A stretch of DNA of 13,968 nt from Bacteroidota bacterium (GTDB taxonomy: Bacteria > Bacteroidota > Bacteroidia > Flavobacteriales > Flavobacteriaceae). The notes below the pieces were generated by a model, which saw nothing but the letters and a program-made list of their open reading frames with translations, had not been told where the DNA came from and ran no database searches. The position numbers were made by a program, and so were the translations under genes. The stretch is from the NCBI GenBank assembly GCA_009937085.1, contig JAACDD010000001.1:1-13968 (forward strand), given 5' to 3'. Within the stretch, counting starts at the first letter, position 1. Each line of letters opens with the position of its first letter. Below are positions 6,226 through 11,898 of the stretch, one piece after another.

Positions 6226-7968
6226 ATGAAAACAATAAAACATATTTTTTTACTAACGCTTGTAGTAGCTATTGCTTTTGTAAGCCACGCCCAAGACCAA
6301 TCTGCAGCATTGCAAGTAGATGCAACGGATAAAGGATTTTTAATGCCACGTGTTACAAAAGTACAAATGATTGCTATTGGCACACCTGCTGAAGGCTTAA
6401 TGGTGTTTTGTACTGACTGTGACGACGAAGGAGAAGTAAAACCCGGTTACTTTGGGTATCTCGGCGGGCAATGGGGGCGTATCTCCCCTGTGAGCCCTGA
6501 CAGTCCTAATGCAGATACTGCTAATACAGAAATTTATGAAGACCATGCCGGTGGTAGTGGGAATGCCAACGGTACGGCAGTCTCTTTGGCACAATTACAA
6601 TCACTTAATTTCTCACCAGAAGGGGTGGTAATCCCAGCGCTTATTACATCCTATCAGGAAGAAATACAAGCTACCTTGGTGTTTTCAAACCCACCTACAT
6701 ATAGTGAAGTTAGAAATGTGCTTATAGCGGTAAACAGAGAGGCTCATTTAGCAGAGGTGCTAGAAGATTCTGCGTCTCCAGATGGAGCTAGCAATGCAAA
6801 TGGTACAGCAGTATCTTTGACAGATCTTGAAGCGCTTGTGATTTCTAGAGTGAATCCAAGTAACATTGCTGCCTACCAAGCAGCAATCCAAGCAGCCACC
6901 TCTTTTGCTAACCCCCCTACAACAACTCAGGTACAGACAGTCATTGACGCCACAAATGAGCAGGTTGCCTTAGACGGCATCCTTGCCGAAATTTTAGAAG
7001 ATTCCGCCTCTTCAGGAGGTGCTAGTAATGCCAATGGTAATGCAGTAACAGTCCTTCGTTTGGAAGCCTTAGGCATTAACAATCTTGATTCTTCATTACA
7101 GAATGATTATTTAGCAGCAATTTTGGCAGAAACAGGCTTTGGCAACCCACCTACAGTGACAGAAGTACAAGCTGTTATAGATGCTACAAACCAAGCCGTT
7201 TTTTCAGTTGACATATTGTCTAAGATCGGGAATGGAGAACCTGTAACTGCAAATGAATTAGCCTTTCTTGGGCTGACAAACTATTACCCGCCATTCGTAG
7301 ATGAGTACAATACCCATTTTGCTGGAGTAACTTTTAGCAACCCGGCTACACAAGCAGAGGTGCAAGTAGCGGTGACGGAAGAAAATGCAGACCAACAAGC
7401 CATTACACCCTATGTTTGGAATGATGCTACTCAACAACTTTGGATGGACCGTAACTTAGGCGCTACCCAAAAAGCTACATCCACTACAGATGCAGATTCT
7501 TATGGCGATTTATTCCAATGGGGGAGAGATGCAGATGGACACGAAAGTAGGACAAGTGCTTCAGCAGCAGGCCCTGTAGCTTCTGGATCTGAGGGGAGTG
7601 ATTTTATTACCAGCAGCCTTGATTGGTTGACCCCCCAAGACGACACTCTATGGCAAGGCGTTAGCGGTACCAACAACCCCTGCCCCAGTGGCTACAGAAT
7701 CCCAACGGAAACGGAATGGGAAAATGAACGTCTGGCCTTTGCCACGAACGATGCTACGGGGGCTTTTGAGAGTGTGTTAAAGCTCCCTCTTGCAGGCTCC
7801 CGCCGCAACACAAATGGAATCTTTGACGAGGTGGGTACTGGTGGCGCCTATTGGTCTAGTACGGTAAATGGTACTAACTCACGCCGCTTAACCGTCAATA
7901 GTGGTAGTGTCTACTGGCTCAATCGCGGCCGTGCAAGCGCCTTTTCTGTTCGTTGTATAAGGGATTAA
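6226..7968 (+). CDS. Exported repeat protein with C-terminal FISUMP domain
   Basis: A 580-aa protein with a signal peptide (MKTIKHIFLL..., cleavage near HAQ 21-23). Residues 26-86 (AALQVDATDKGFLMPRVT...Q.G...GLMVF...GQWGRI) match the N-terminal unit found in many Bacteroidota exported proteins. Four helical repeats of about 77 aa follow at roughly 104-179, 180-257, 258-333 and 334-391 (the last shorter). The first three are marked by NANGTAVS-type motifs and all four by (S/A/G)NP(P)T..EVQ-type motifs. Residues ~397-580 are a FISUMP domain (Fibrobacter succinogenes major paralogous domain, TIGR02145-like): VWNDATQQLWMDRNLGAT, YGDLFQWGR, NPCPSGYRIPTETEWE, LPLAGSRR, AYWSST and FSVRCIRD. This domain has a C-type-lectin-like fold and usually acts at the surface, perhaps in ligand binding. 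The last ~40 residues resemble a variable region; see findings. Confidence 0.88.
   Translation: MKTIKHIFLLTLVVAIAFVSHAQDQSAALQVDATDKGFLMPRVTKVQMIAIGTPAEGLMVFCTDCDDEGEVKPGYFGYLGGQWGRISPVSPDSPNADTANTEIYEDHAGGSGNANGTAVSLAQLQSLNFSPEGVVIPALITSYQEEIQATLVFSNPPTYSEVRNVLIAVNREAHLAEVLEDSASPDGASNANGTAVSLTDLEALVISRVNPSNIAAYQAAIQAATSFANPPTTTQVQTVIDATNEQVALDGILAEILEDSASSGGASNANGNAVTVLRLEALGINNLDSSLQNDYLAAILAETGFGNPPTVTEVQAVIDATNQAVFSVDILSKIGNGEPVTANELAFLGLTNYYPPFVDEYNTHFAGVTFSNPATQAEVQVAVTEENADQQAITPYVWNDATQQLWMDRNLGATQKATSTTDADSYGDLFQWGRDADGHESRTSASAAGPVASGSEGSDFITSSLDWLTPQDDTLWQGVSGTNNPCPSGYRIPTETEWENERLAFATNDATGAFESVLKLPLAGSRRNTNGIFDEVGTGGAYWSSTVNGTNSRRLTVNSGSVYWLNRGRASAFSVRCIRD
6535..7398 (+). repeat. 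Four tandem ~77-codon repeats inside the FISUMP protein gene
   Basis: Units lie at about 6535-6762, 6763-6996, 6997-7224 and 7225-7398. Units 2 and 3 are most alike (LEDSAS..GASNANG.AV...LEAL at the start and NPPT.T.VQ.VIDATN near the end). The fourth is shortened and diverged. DNA identity is much lower than protein similarity, so these are old repeats, not recent slippage. Confidence 0.75.
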
Positions 7969-7998
7969 CCGTACAAATAAGATTTTAATTTAAATGAC

Positions 7999-8034
7999 AA
8001 TAAAGAGGGAAAAACTGTTTTTTCCCTCTTTATT
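7999..8034 (+). terminator. Intrinsic terminator after the FISUMP gene
   Basis: Positions 7999-8014 pair perfectly with 8019-8034: 16 bp around a CTGT tetraloop, with GAGGG/CCCTC in the middle. The A-run on the 5' side and T-run on the 3' side make it potentially bidirectional. It is 30 nt after the stop codon of the FISUMP gene and ends the + strand surface-protein region. Confidence 0.88.
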
Positions 8035-8040
8035 ATTTAA

Positions 8041-8349
8041 TTCTGGGAACCCCCGATGGGAAAATGATACACCTTGACCTTTAACAGGCTGTCCTGTAAG
8101 GCAGGCTGTTTTTAAAGTACCACAAAAGCGGTAGTTTAATTATGTATAAATGACAGTACAAGAAAAAGTAAGTTTGGTATCGGTACTTAATAAGTTACCT
8201 GTTTAGGGAAGGCATATTTAATAAATTATAGAGCCAAAAAATATCTTGGTTTGTAAACCACATATCCTTACACTTCTCCAATGATACTTTTGCTTCAAAG
8301 ACGAACTCAAAATTTTAAAAATTAAAACAAGCTATAAACTATAGAAAGC
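8041..8349. other. Non-coding stretch before the thioredoxin-like gene
   Basis: No supported gene. It holds a small imperfect hairpin at about 8082-8113 (AACAG/CTGTT outside CCTG/CAGG), a short inverted repeat GGTTT-GT-AAACC at 8247-8258, and an exact -7-type match TACTTTTG at 8285-8292, 57 nt before the ATG, without a correctly spaced -33 box. I also looked here for a retroelement template repeat of the FISUMP C-terminus and saw none. Confidence 0.5.
8285..8292 (+). promoter_or_regulatory. Candidate -7 promoter element for the thioredoxin-like gene
   Basis: TACTTTTG fits the Bacteroidota TAnnTTTG consensus. TTTG at 8250-8253 is the nearest -33-like box but is ~31 nt upstream, too far for the usual spacing, so support is weak. 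Confidence 0.3.
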
Positions 8350-8826
8350 ATGACTATAAGTATCCAACCCCTTGTCATTCTGAACTTGTTTCGGAATCAG
8401 CGCGACACCAAAAGACAAGGCTTCTTTCGGATTTTACTGCTTTTTGGATTTTTGTGGGCTGGTCTTGCAGTTCAGGCACAGGAGTTTCCTGCCAATAGCG
8501 TGTTGGTAATGGGGCAAAAAAACTGTCCAGCATGCCAAGAGGCACTCCCACTGCTTGCCTACTATGCCCCCAAATGGGAGAAACAGAATCTGGTTGTCCG
8601 CTACTACAGCCTAGACAGCCTACCACAAGACTACAGCGCTTACCCGGTGGCGGTTACCCGCCTGCCCCAACGTTGGGAGAGTCCGCTTATAATTAAATTG
8701 GAAACCTACGCCACCCCCACTTATTACTGGACTAACGCACAGGGAAAAGTCATTGCCGAAACAGCAACGGCAGCAGCCATGCAGTTGGAGATGATAAAAC
8801 GTGCTTCGCACACCGTCTCAAATTAG
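8350..8826 (+). CDS. Exported thioredoxin-fold protein with CPAC motif
   Basis: A 158-aa protein whose hydrophobic segment (about residues 26-43, FRILLLFGFLWAGLAVQAQ) acts as a signal peptide, giving a mature thioredoxin-fold domain of about 115 residues. The redox motif is C-P-A-C at 59-62, with the usual cis-proline loop YATPT at 120-124 followed by a short beta strand (GKVIAE). It probably acts as a thiol-disulfide oxidoreductase or thiol-binding protein in the periplasm; the partner is unknown. ATG 8350 is the only ATG ahead of the signal peptide, but residues 8-17 (LVILNLFRNQ) are encoded by a copy of the dispersed palindromic repeat. The repeat has therefore either been absorbed into the N-region of the signal peptide, or translation starts at a non-ATG codon inside it, such as TTG 8386. 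Confidence 0.78.
   Translation: MTISIQPLVILNLFRNQRDTKRQGFFRILLLFGFLWAGLAVQAQEFPANSVLVMGQKNCPACQEALPLLAYYAPKWEKQNLVVRYYSLDSLPQDYSAYPVAVTRLPQRWESPLIIKLETYATPTYYWTNAQGKVIAETATAAAMQLEMIKRASHTVSN
8371..8400 (+). repeat. Dispersed palindromic repeat, forward copy 1
   Basis: Core 8377-8397: arms ATTCTGAA and TTCGGAAT around the CTTGT loop; the one T-G mismatch would be a wobble in RNA. It lies inside the 5' coding part of the thioredoxin-like gene. Confidence 0.85.
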
Positions 8827-8854
8827 CCCTCCTTCTTTTGTCCTCTTTTTTTCT

Positions 8855-8970
8855 GTCATTCTGAACCTGCCTGCGGCCCGCCTGAACGGAACGGGTATGG
8901 CAGTCAGGCTTGTTTCAGGATCAGAATCAGAATCCATCCCTTTGTCATCCTGTACTTGTTTCAGAATCAT
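8855..8970 (+). repeat. Forward palindromic repeats 2 (interrupted) and 3
   Basis: Copy 2 has its left half at 8855-8866 and right half at 8909-8924. Between them is a ~42-nt insert (8867-8908) that folds by itself: CCTG/CAGG and CTGCC/GGCAG outside, CCCG/CGGG inside. A trail of GAATCA-type arm remnants follows. Copy 3 has its core at 8947-8967. This fills most of the 206-nt gap between the thioredoxin-like gene and the next gene. Confidence 0.8.
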
Positions 8971-9004
8971 TTCAGGGCAAGAAAAAAAAGGTGTTAATTT
9001 TTTA

Positions 9005-9012
9005 TATATTTA
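9005..9012 (+). promoter_or_regulatory. Candidate -7 element for the 221-aa protein gene
   Basis: TATATTTA, one base off TAnnTTTG, is 20 nt before ATG 9033. The leader after it (TATATTTATT then an ACCC-AA pattern) resembles the leader before the GIY-YIG gene at 10017. No clear -33 box. Confidence 0.3.
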
Positions 9013-9032
9013 TTAAACCCAATTCCAAATAA

Positions 9033-9698
9033 ATGCCTACTTCATTACACCTCACACAATTTACTCGTAACTATAATTTACACTTATTACCCGCAGCCCA
9101 TAGTCATATTTCATTAGGGAATTTAGTTTGGAAGCCTTTTTGGGGTCAGCCCAAGTTAAGCCATCCGGGTATGCCCAACCGCATCAGCAACGCGCTCTAT
9201 GACGCGGGGCTACTTACTAAAACGCAACGGCACGATGACCTAAAATCTTTTAAGGCTAAAATTTGTAAAAGGGCAGTATTGGCAAAAATCAATGTAGCGG
9301 GAGCAAACAAGGTAGCCGTGTCTGTCTTCGAGGGTATGGGATTGGGTTTTGAGCGTGAGTATTTGGTAGAAACAGAAATCTCTGAGCTATGCACCAAAGT
9401 GATGACCAATAAGCAGCGCGTCAATTTAGATAAGCATCTTGAAAAACTAGAACCCAAGTTGCAACGAGTGGTCTTTCGCAACCCCCGCAAGACCTATGTT
9501 ATTACCGAGCTTTTTTATGGTAACATAACAATTAAAGTGAAGAAGAGTCACGAGTTGGCTTTTGAGCAGCAAATGATGCAAACCAACAGGCCATTAAAAG
9601 CCAATTTTTACCCTGAAAAAAGCAATGAGTATATCTTTAGTCACAACGAGATACCCTTTGCTTACAAGATGGAGCGCATCCATCTGTTTAATGGGTAG
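9033..9698 (+). CDS. Unrecognised cytoplasmic protein (221 aa)
   Basis: I do not recognise the family. ATG 9033 is the first in frame and follows a -7-like box. There is no signal peptide or membrane segment, so the product is probably cytoplasmic. Residues 20-62 are the most distinctive: PAAHSHISLGNLVWKPFWG then GMPNRISNALYDAGLL, a possible ligand- or lipid-binding start. Residues ~65-110 are basic, and ~110-135 contain 'VFEGMGLGFEREYLVETEISEL'. The second half is Lys/Arg-rich with alternating beta-like stretches (TYVITELFYGNITIKVKKS). It stands alone between repeat clusters; its stop codon TAG (9696-9698) is directly followed by a reverse repeat copy. Composition and an unbroken frame of this length support a real gene, but function cannot be stated. 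Confidence 0.7.
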   Translation: MPTSLHLTQFTRNYNLHLLPAAHSHISLGNLVWKPFWGQPKLSHPGMPNRISNALYDAGLLTKTQRHDDLKSFKAKICKRAVLAKINVAGANKVAVSVFEGMGLGFEREYLVETEISELCTKVMTNKQRVNLDKHLEKLEPKLQRVVFRNPRKTYVITELFYGNITIKVKKSHELAFEQQMMQTNRPLKANFYPEKSNEYIFSHNEIPFAYKMERIHLFNG

Positions 9699-9758
9699 GA
9701 CACTGAAACAAGTTCAGTGTGACAGTAAGGTAGGTAAGTTCGTTGTGACACTGAAACC
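9699..9758 (-). repeat. Reverse palindromic repeat 1 and a half copy
   Basis: Full core at 9700-9720: arms ACACTGAA and TTCAGTGT around ACAAG, reverse orientation relative to the 8371 copy. A left half only is at 9748-9757 (ACACTGAAAC), broken off into other repeat sequence. The element begins on the base after the preceding stop codon. Confidence 0.85.
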
Positions 9759-9768
9759 ATCCTCTTTG

Positions 9769-9990
9769 TCATCCTTTTTTCTGTCATCCTGAACTTGTTT
9801 CAGGATCATTTCGGAATCAGAATCCATCCCTTTGTCATCCCTTGTCATCCTGAACTTGTTTCAGGATCATTTCGGAATCAGAATCAGAATCAACGAGACA
9901 CTGAAGCAAGTTCAGTGTGACAGGCTGAATCCTTCCCTTTGTCATTCCTTGTCATCCTGAACTTGTTTCAGAATCATTTCAGAATCAGAA
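9769..9990. repeat. Cluster of four palindromic repeats in mixed orientation
   Basis: Cores: 9786-9806 and 9847-9867 (forward, arms ATCCTGAA/TTCAGGAT), 9898-9918 (reverse, arms ACACTGAA/TTCAGTGT, loop GCAAG) and 9954-9974 (forward). Each forward core trails partial right arms (CATTTCGGAATCAGAATC-like), as expected if copies inserted next to or into each other. A CCTTTGTCATYCC spacer recurs between units. There is no gene in this stretch. Confidence 0.88.
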
Positions 9991-10016
9991 TCCACCCACC
10001 TCAAACCAAAAACCCG

Positions 10017-10024
10017 TATATTTA
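10017..10024 (+). promoter_or_regulatory. Candidate -7 element for the GIY-YIG gene
   Basis: TATATTTA lies 22 nt before the proposed TTG start at 10047 and outside the repeats. It shares TATATTTATT plus an AACCC-AA-like leader with the 221-aa protein gene. One mismatch to TAnnTTTG; no -33 box identified. Confidence 0.3.
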
Positions 10025-10046
10025 TTGTCAACCCCAAACTTCAACC

Positions 10047-10355
10047 TTGGCAAAACGCTACTATCACAACTACTGGGTATATATCCTAGCCAACAAACCC
10101 CGAGGCACTTTATACATTGGCGTTACGGGCGGACTAGACGATCGCATGGAGCGTCATATGAGAAATGAGTGCAGTAAATTCACGGCAAAGTACAACGTAA
10201 AACAATTGGTGTATTTTGAAGAGTTTCAATATGTATTAGACGCTATTGCTCGGGAGAAACAATTAAAAAACTGGCATAGAGCATGGAAGATTAATTTAAT
10301 AGAAGAGTCTAATCCGAATTGGGATAATTTATGGAAACCGTTAGGGAGACACTGA
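10047..10355 (+). CDS. GIY-YIG family nuclease-like protein
   Basis: From TTG 10047 the product is 102 aa, the usual size for single-domain UPF0213/YhbQ-like GIY-YIG proteins. The frame is open back to 9939, but that extension is translated palindromic repeat (FLVILNLFQN...) and is unlikely to be real protein. Motifs: WVYIL at 10-14 (GIY equivalent), TLYIGVT at 21-27 (YIG), Arg33 in LDDRMERH, and Glu70 in AIAREKQLKNW, the metal-binding catalytic residue position; the C-terminal NPNWDNLW is typical. Such domains cut or nick DNA, though the physiological role of small family members is mostly unsettled. The stop TGA (10353-10355) and last His codon lie inside a reverse palindromic repeat, and a forward copy lies upstream, so the gene is bracketed by inverted copies. 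Confidence 0.85.
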   Translation: MAKRYYHNYWVYILANKPRGTLYIGVTGGLDDRMERHMRNECSKFTAKYNVKQLVYFEEFQYVLDAIAREKQLKNWHRAWKINLIEESNPNWDNLWKPLGRH

Positions 10356-10447
10356 AACAAGTTCAGTGTGACAGGCTGAATTATTGGTGTTGTGACACTG
10401 AAACAAGTTCAGTGTGACAGGCTGCATCCATCCCTTTGTCATTCCAT
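10347..10447 (-). repeat. Two reverse palindromic repeats and a truncated copy at the trmD 3' end
   Basis: Cores at 10349-10369 and 10395-10415 (arms ACACTGAA/TTCAGTGT, loop ACAAG), each followed by GTGACAGGCTG. After these, CCCTTTGTCATTCC at 10432-10445 matches the spacer at 9934-9947 and then gives way to trmD. The first copy supplies the stop of the GIY-YIG gene; the last fragment supplies the stop (and final Glu codon) of trmD. Confidence 0.85.
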
Positions 10448-11113
10448 CAAATCGGGTCGCTTTTTTTTGGTGATGGCTAGGGCCTGTTCTTCTCGCCACG
10501 TATCCACTTTAGGAGTGTTTCCCGAGGTAAGTATTTCAGGCACTTTGTGTCCGTTATAGTCTGCAGGTCGGGTGTAAACAGGTGGTGCTAGTAGTCCATC
10601 TTGAAAGGAATCGGTTAGGGCAGAGGTTTCGTTACCCAATACGCCTGGTATCAACCGAATAATGCTATCACAAAGCACGGCAGCAGCCAATTCGCCCCCA
10701 GAAAGCACATAGTCACCAATCGAAATTTCGTGGGTTACAAACAAATCTCGCACCCGTTGATCTACGCCTTTATAGTGTCCGCACAGGACAATGATATTTT
10801 TTAATAGTGATAGCTGGTTTGCCGTTCCTTGATTGAGCACATCTCCGTCGGGAGTCATATAAATTACGGCATCGTAATCGCGTTCGGCTTTGAGTCCGCT
10901 AATGCATTTGTCAATGGGAGCAATCATCAGTACCATCCCTGCGCCGCCGCCATAGGGGTAATCGTCTACTTGTTTGTAGTTATTGATGGTGTAGTCCCGT
11001 AAGTTGTGGAAATGCACGTCTACCAGCCCTGCGTCTTGGGCACGCTTCATAATAGAGCCGTCAAAAGGGCTTTGCATCAAGTCTGGAACAACGCTAATGA
11101 TATCTATCCGCAT
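10439..11113 (-). CDS. trmD: tRNA (guanine-37-N1)-methyltransferase TrmD
   Basis: A 224-aa protein of normal length for TrmD, the SPOUT-family enzyme that methylates G37 of tRNAs with S-adenosylmethionine and prevents frameshifting. Signatures: MRIDIISVVPD at the N-terminus, DYPYGGGAGMVL (51-62), the knotted SAM-binding region with IIVLCGHYKGVDQRV (107-121) and EISIGDYVLSGGELAA (129-144), IIRLIPGVLGNETSALTDSF (151-170), LLAPPVYTRPADYNGHKVPEIL and SGNTPKVDTWREEQAL. The ATG at 11113 matches the family start. The 3' end abuts a repeat: the last Glu codon and the stop lie in a truncated repeat unit, without visible damage to the domain. Confidence 0.97.
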   Translation of the reverse strand: MRIDIISVVPDLMQSPFDGSIMKRAQDAGLVDVHFHNLRDYTINNYKQVDDYPYGGGAGMVLMIAPIDKCISGLKAERDYDAVIYMTPDGDVLNQGTANQLSLLKNIIVLCGHYKGVDQRVRDLFVTHEISIGDYVLSGGELAAAVLCDSIIRLIPGVLGNETSALTDSFQDGLLAPPVYTRPADYNGHKVPEILTSGNTPKVDTWREEQALAITKKKRPDLME

Positions 11114-11348
11114 GGGGTAAAGATAGGCAATAGTTCATAGGCAGTAGGGAACCGGCAATAGTGAAGTAGGCAGGATGTCAGTTCGAGTAATCTGACAACG
11201 TCAGATTGTATAGAGAACTATGTGGTCTACCGCCCAGCTGAACGAAATGGGCGGACAAGCAGGTTTAAGAGGCAATAGTGAGGTAGTTAAAAGAAAGTAA
11301 TTAAGAGGTTGTAATATTTTGTAAATTTAAATTCCAAAATCTATAATT
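11114..11348. other. Intergenic region with second-family palindromes
   Basis: This 235-nt gap between divergent trmD and the ORF6N gene has no supported gene. It holds two hairpins. The first is 11180-11219: outer AGTTC/GAACT with inner perfect AATCTGAC-AAC-GTCAGATT at 11189-11207. The second is 11230-11254: CCGCCCA/TGGGCGG with an 11-nt loop; its loop side, CTGAACGAAATGGG, resembles CTGAACGGAACGGG in the insert at 8867-8908. The sequence 5' of the ORF6N ATG is AT-rich; AATATTTTG near 11313-11321 only loosely resembles a -7 box. Confidence 0.6.
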
Positions 11349-11894
11349 ATGAACAGCCCATTAGCTACACAAAGCATTGAAGCGAAGCTAATTTCTATTA
11401 AAGGTCAACAAGTGCTTATTGATAGAGATGTGGCGACACTGTATGGGGTTGCTACTCGAGATATTAACAAAGCTGTAAAAAACAATCCCGATAAATTTCC
11501 AGCGAACTATACAATTACCCTGAATGCGTCAGAGAAAAAAAAGGTGGTGGAAAATTTCCACCACCTCCAAAGTTTAAAATACGCTAAAACAAACCCGAAA
11601 GCCTTTACCGAAAAAGGACTTTATATGTTGGCCACCATTTTAAAAAGCACGCAGGCTACCCAAACCACCCTATTGATTATCGAAACCTTTGCCAAACTTC
11701 GTGCGTTACAAAAAACGGTAGCTGCAGCAAGCTCCACAACGGGAAATAAAAAGAATAGTCTACTTAAAAAAAGCGGTGAACTGATGGCCGACCTGCTGGA
11801 TCACGACATGACGGAAACCGAATCAGAAACCACATTTGAGCTCAATTTTGCGGTGTTAAAATTGAAGCACACCACAAAGCGAAAAAAGGAATAG
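11349..11894 (+). CDS. ORF6N-domain (KilA-N-like) DNA-binding protein
   Basis: A 181-aa protein. Residues ~8-95 match the ORF6N domain, a relative of KilA-N found in phages, prophages and Bacteroidota accessory regions: LISIKGQQVLIDRDVATLYGV (15-34), INKAVKNNPDKFPANYTITL (39-58) and the FTEKGLYMLATILKS segment (86-100). These domains are thought to bind DNA and often regulate. The rest is a helical region with Lys/Ser linkers and no enzymatic motif; it might mediate dimerisation. The gene is divergent from trmD and convergent with the protease gene, with only 4 nt between the two stops, suggesting an accessory insertion into a core neighbourhood. A 23-nt near-perfect palindrome lies within its own coding sequence at 11543-11565. 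Confidence 0.85.
   Translation: MNSPLATQSIEAKLISIKGQQVLIDRDVATLYGVATRDINKAVKNNPDKFPANYTITLNASEKKKVVENFHHLQSLKYAKTNPKAFTEKGLYMLATILKSTQATQTTLLIIETFAKLRALQKTVAAASSTTGNKKNSLLKKSGELMADLLDHDMTETESETTFELNFAVLKLKHTTKRKKE
11543..11565. repeat. Near-perfect 23-nt palindrome inside the ORF6N gene
   Basis: Arms GGTGGTGGAAA (11543-11553) and TTTCCACCACC (11555-11565) are exact reverse complements around a single A. It encodes VVENFHH within the protein. It could form a hairpin or cruciform, or be a binding site. Confidence 0.7.
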
Positions 11895-11898
11895 TTGC

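Noticed and set aside
7969..8349. Template repeat of a diversity-generating retroelement downstream of the FISUMP gene
   Set aside because: No stretch resembling the FISUMP C-terminal coding sequence was found by eye, and no reverse transcriptase is encoded in the window.
8801..9016. 71-codon + strand open frame over the repeats after the thioredoxin-like gene
   Set aside because: It starts inside the thioredoxin-like gene in another frame and is mostly translated palindromic repeat; no protein-like features.
9939..10046. N-terminal extension of the GIY-YIG frame
   Set aside because: It reads through a dispersed repeat and low-complexity sequence; the family normally begins right before the WVYIL motif, so TTG 10047 is preferred.
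9769..10447. CRISPR array
   Set aside because: Repeats are imperfect, in both orientations and irregularly spaced with spacers themselves repetitive; no cas genes.
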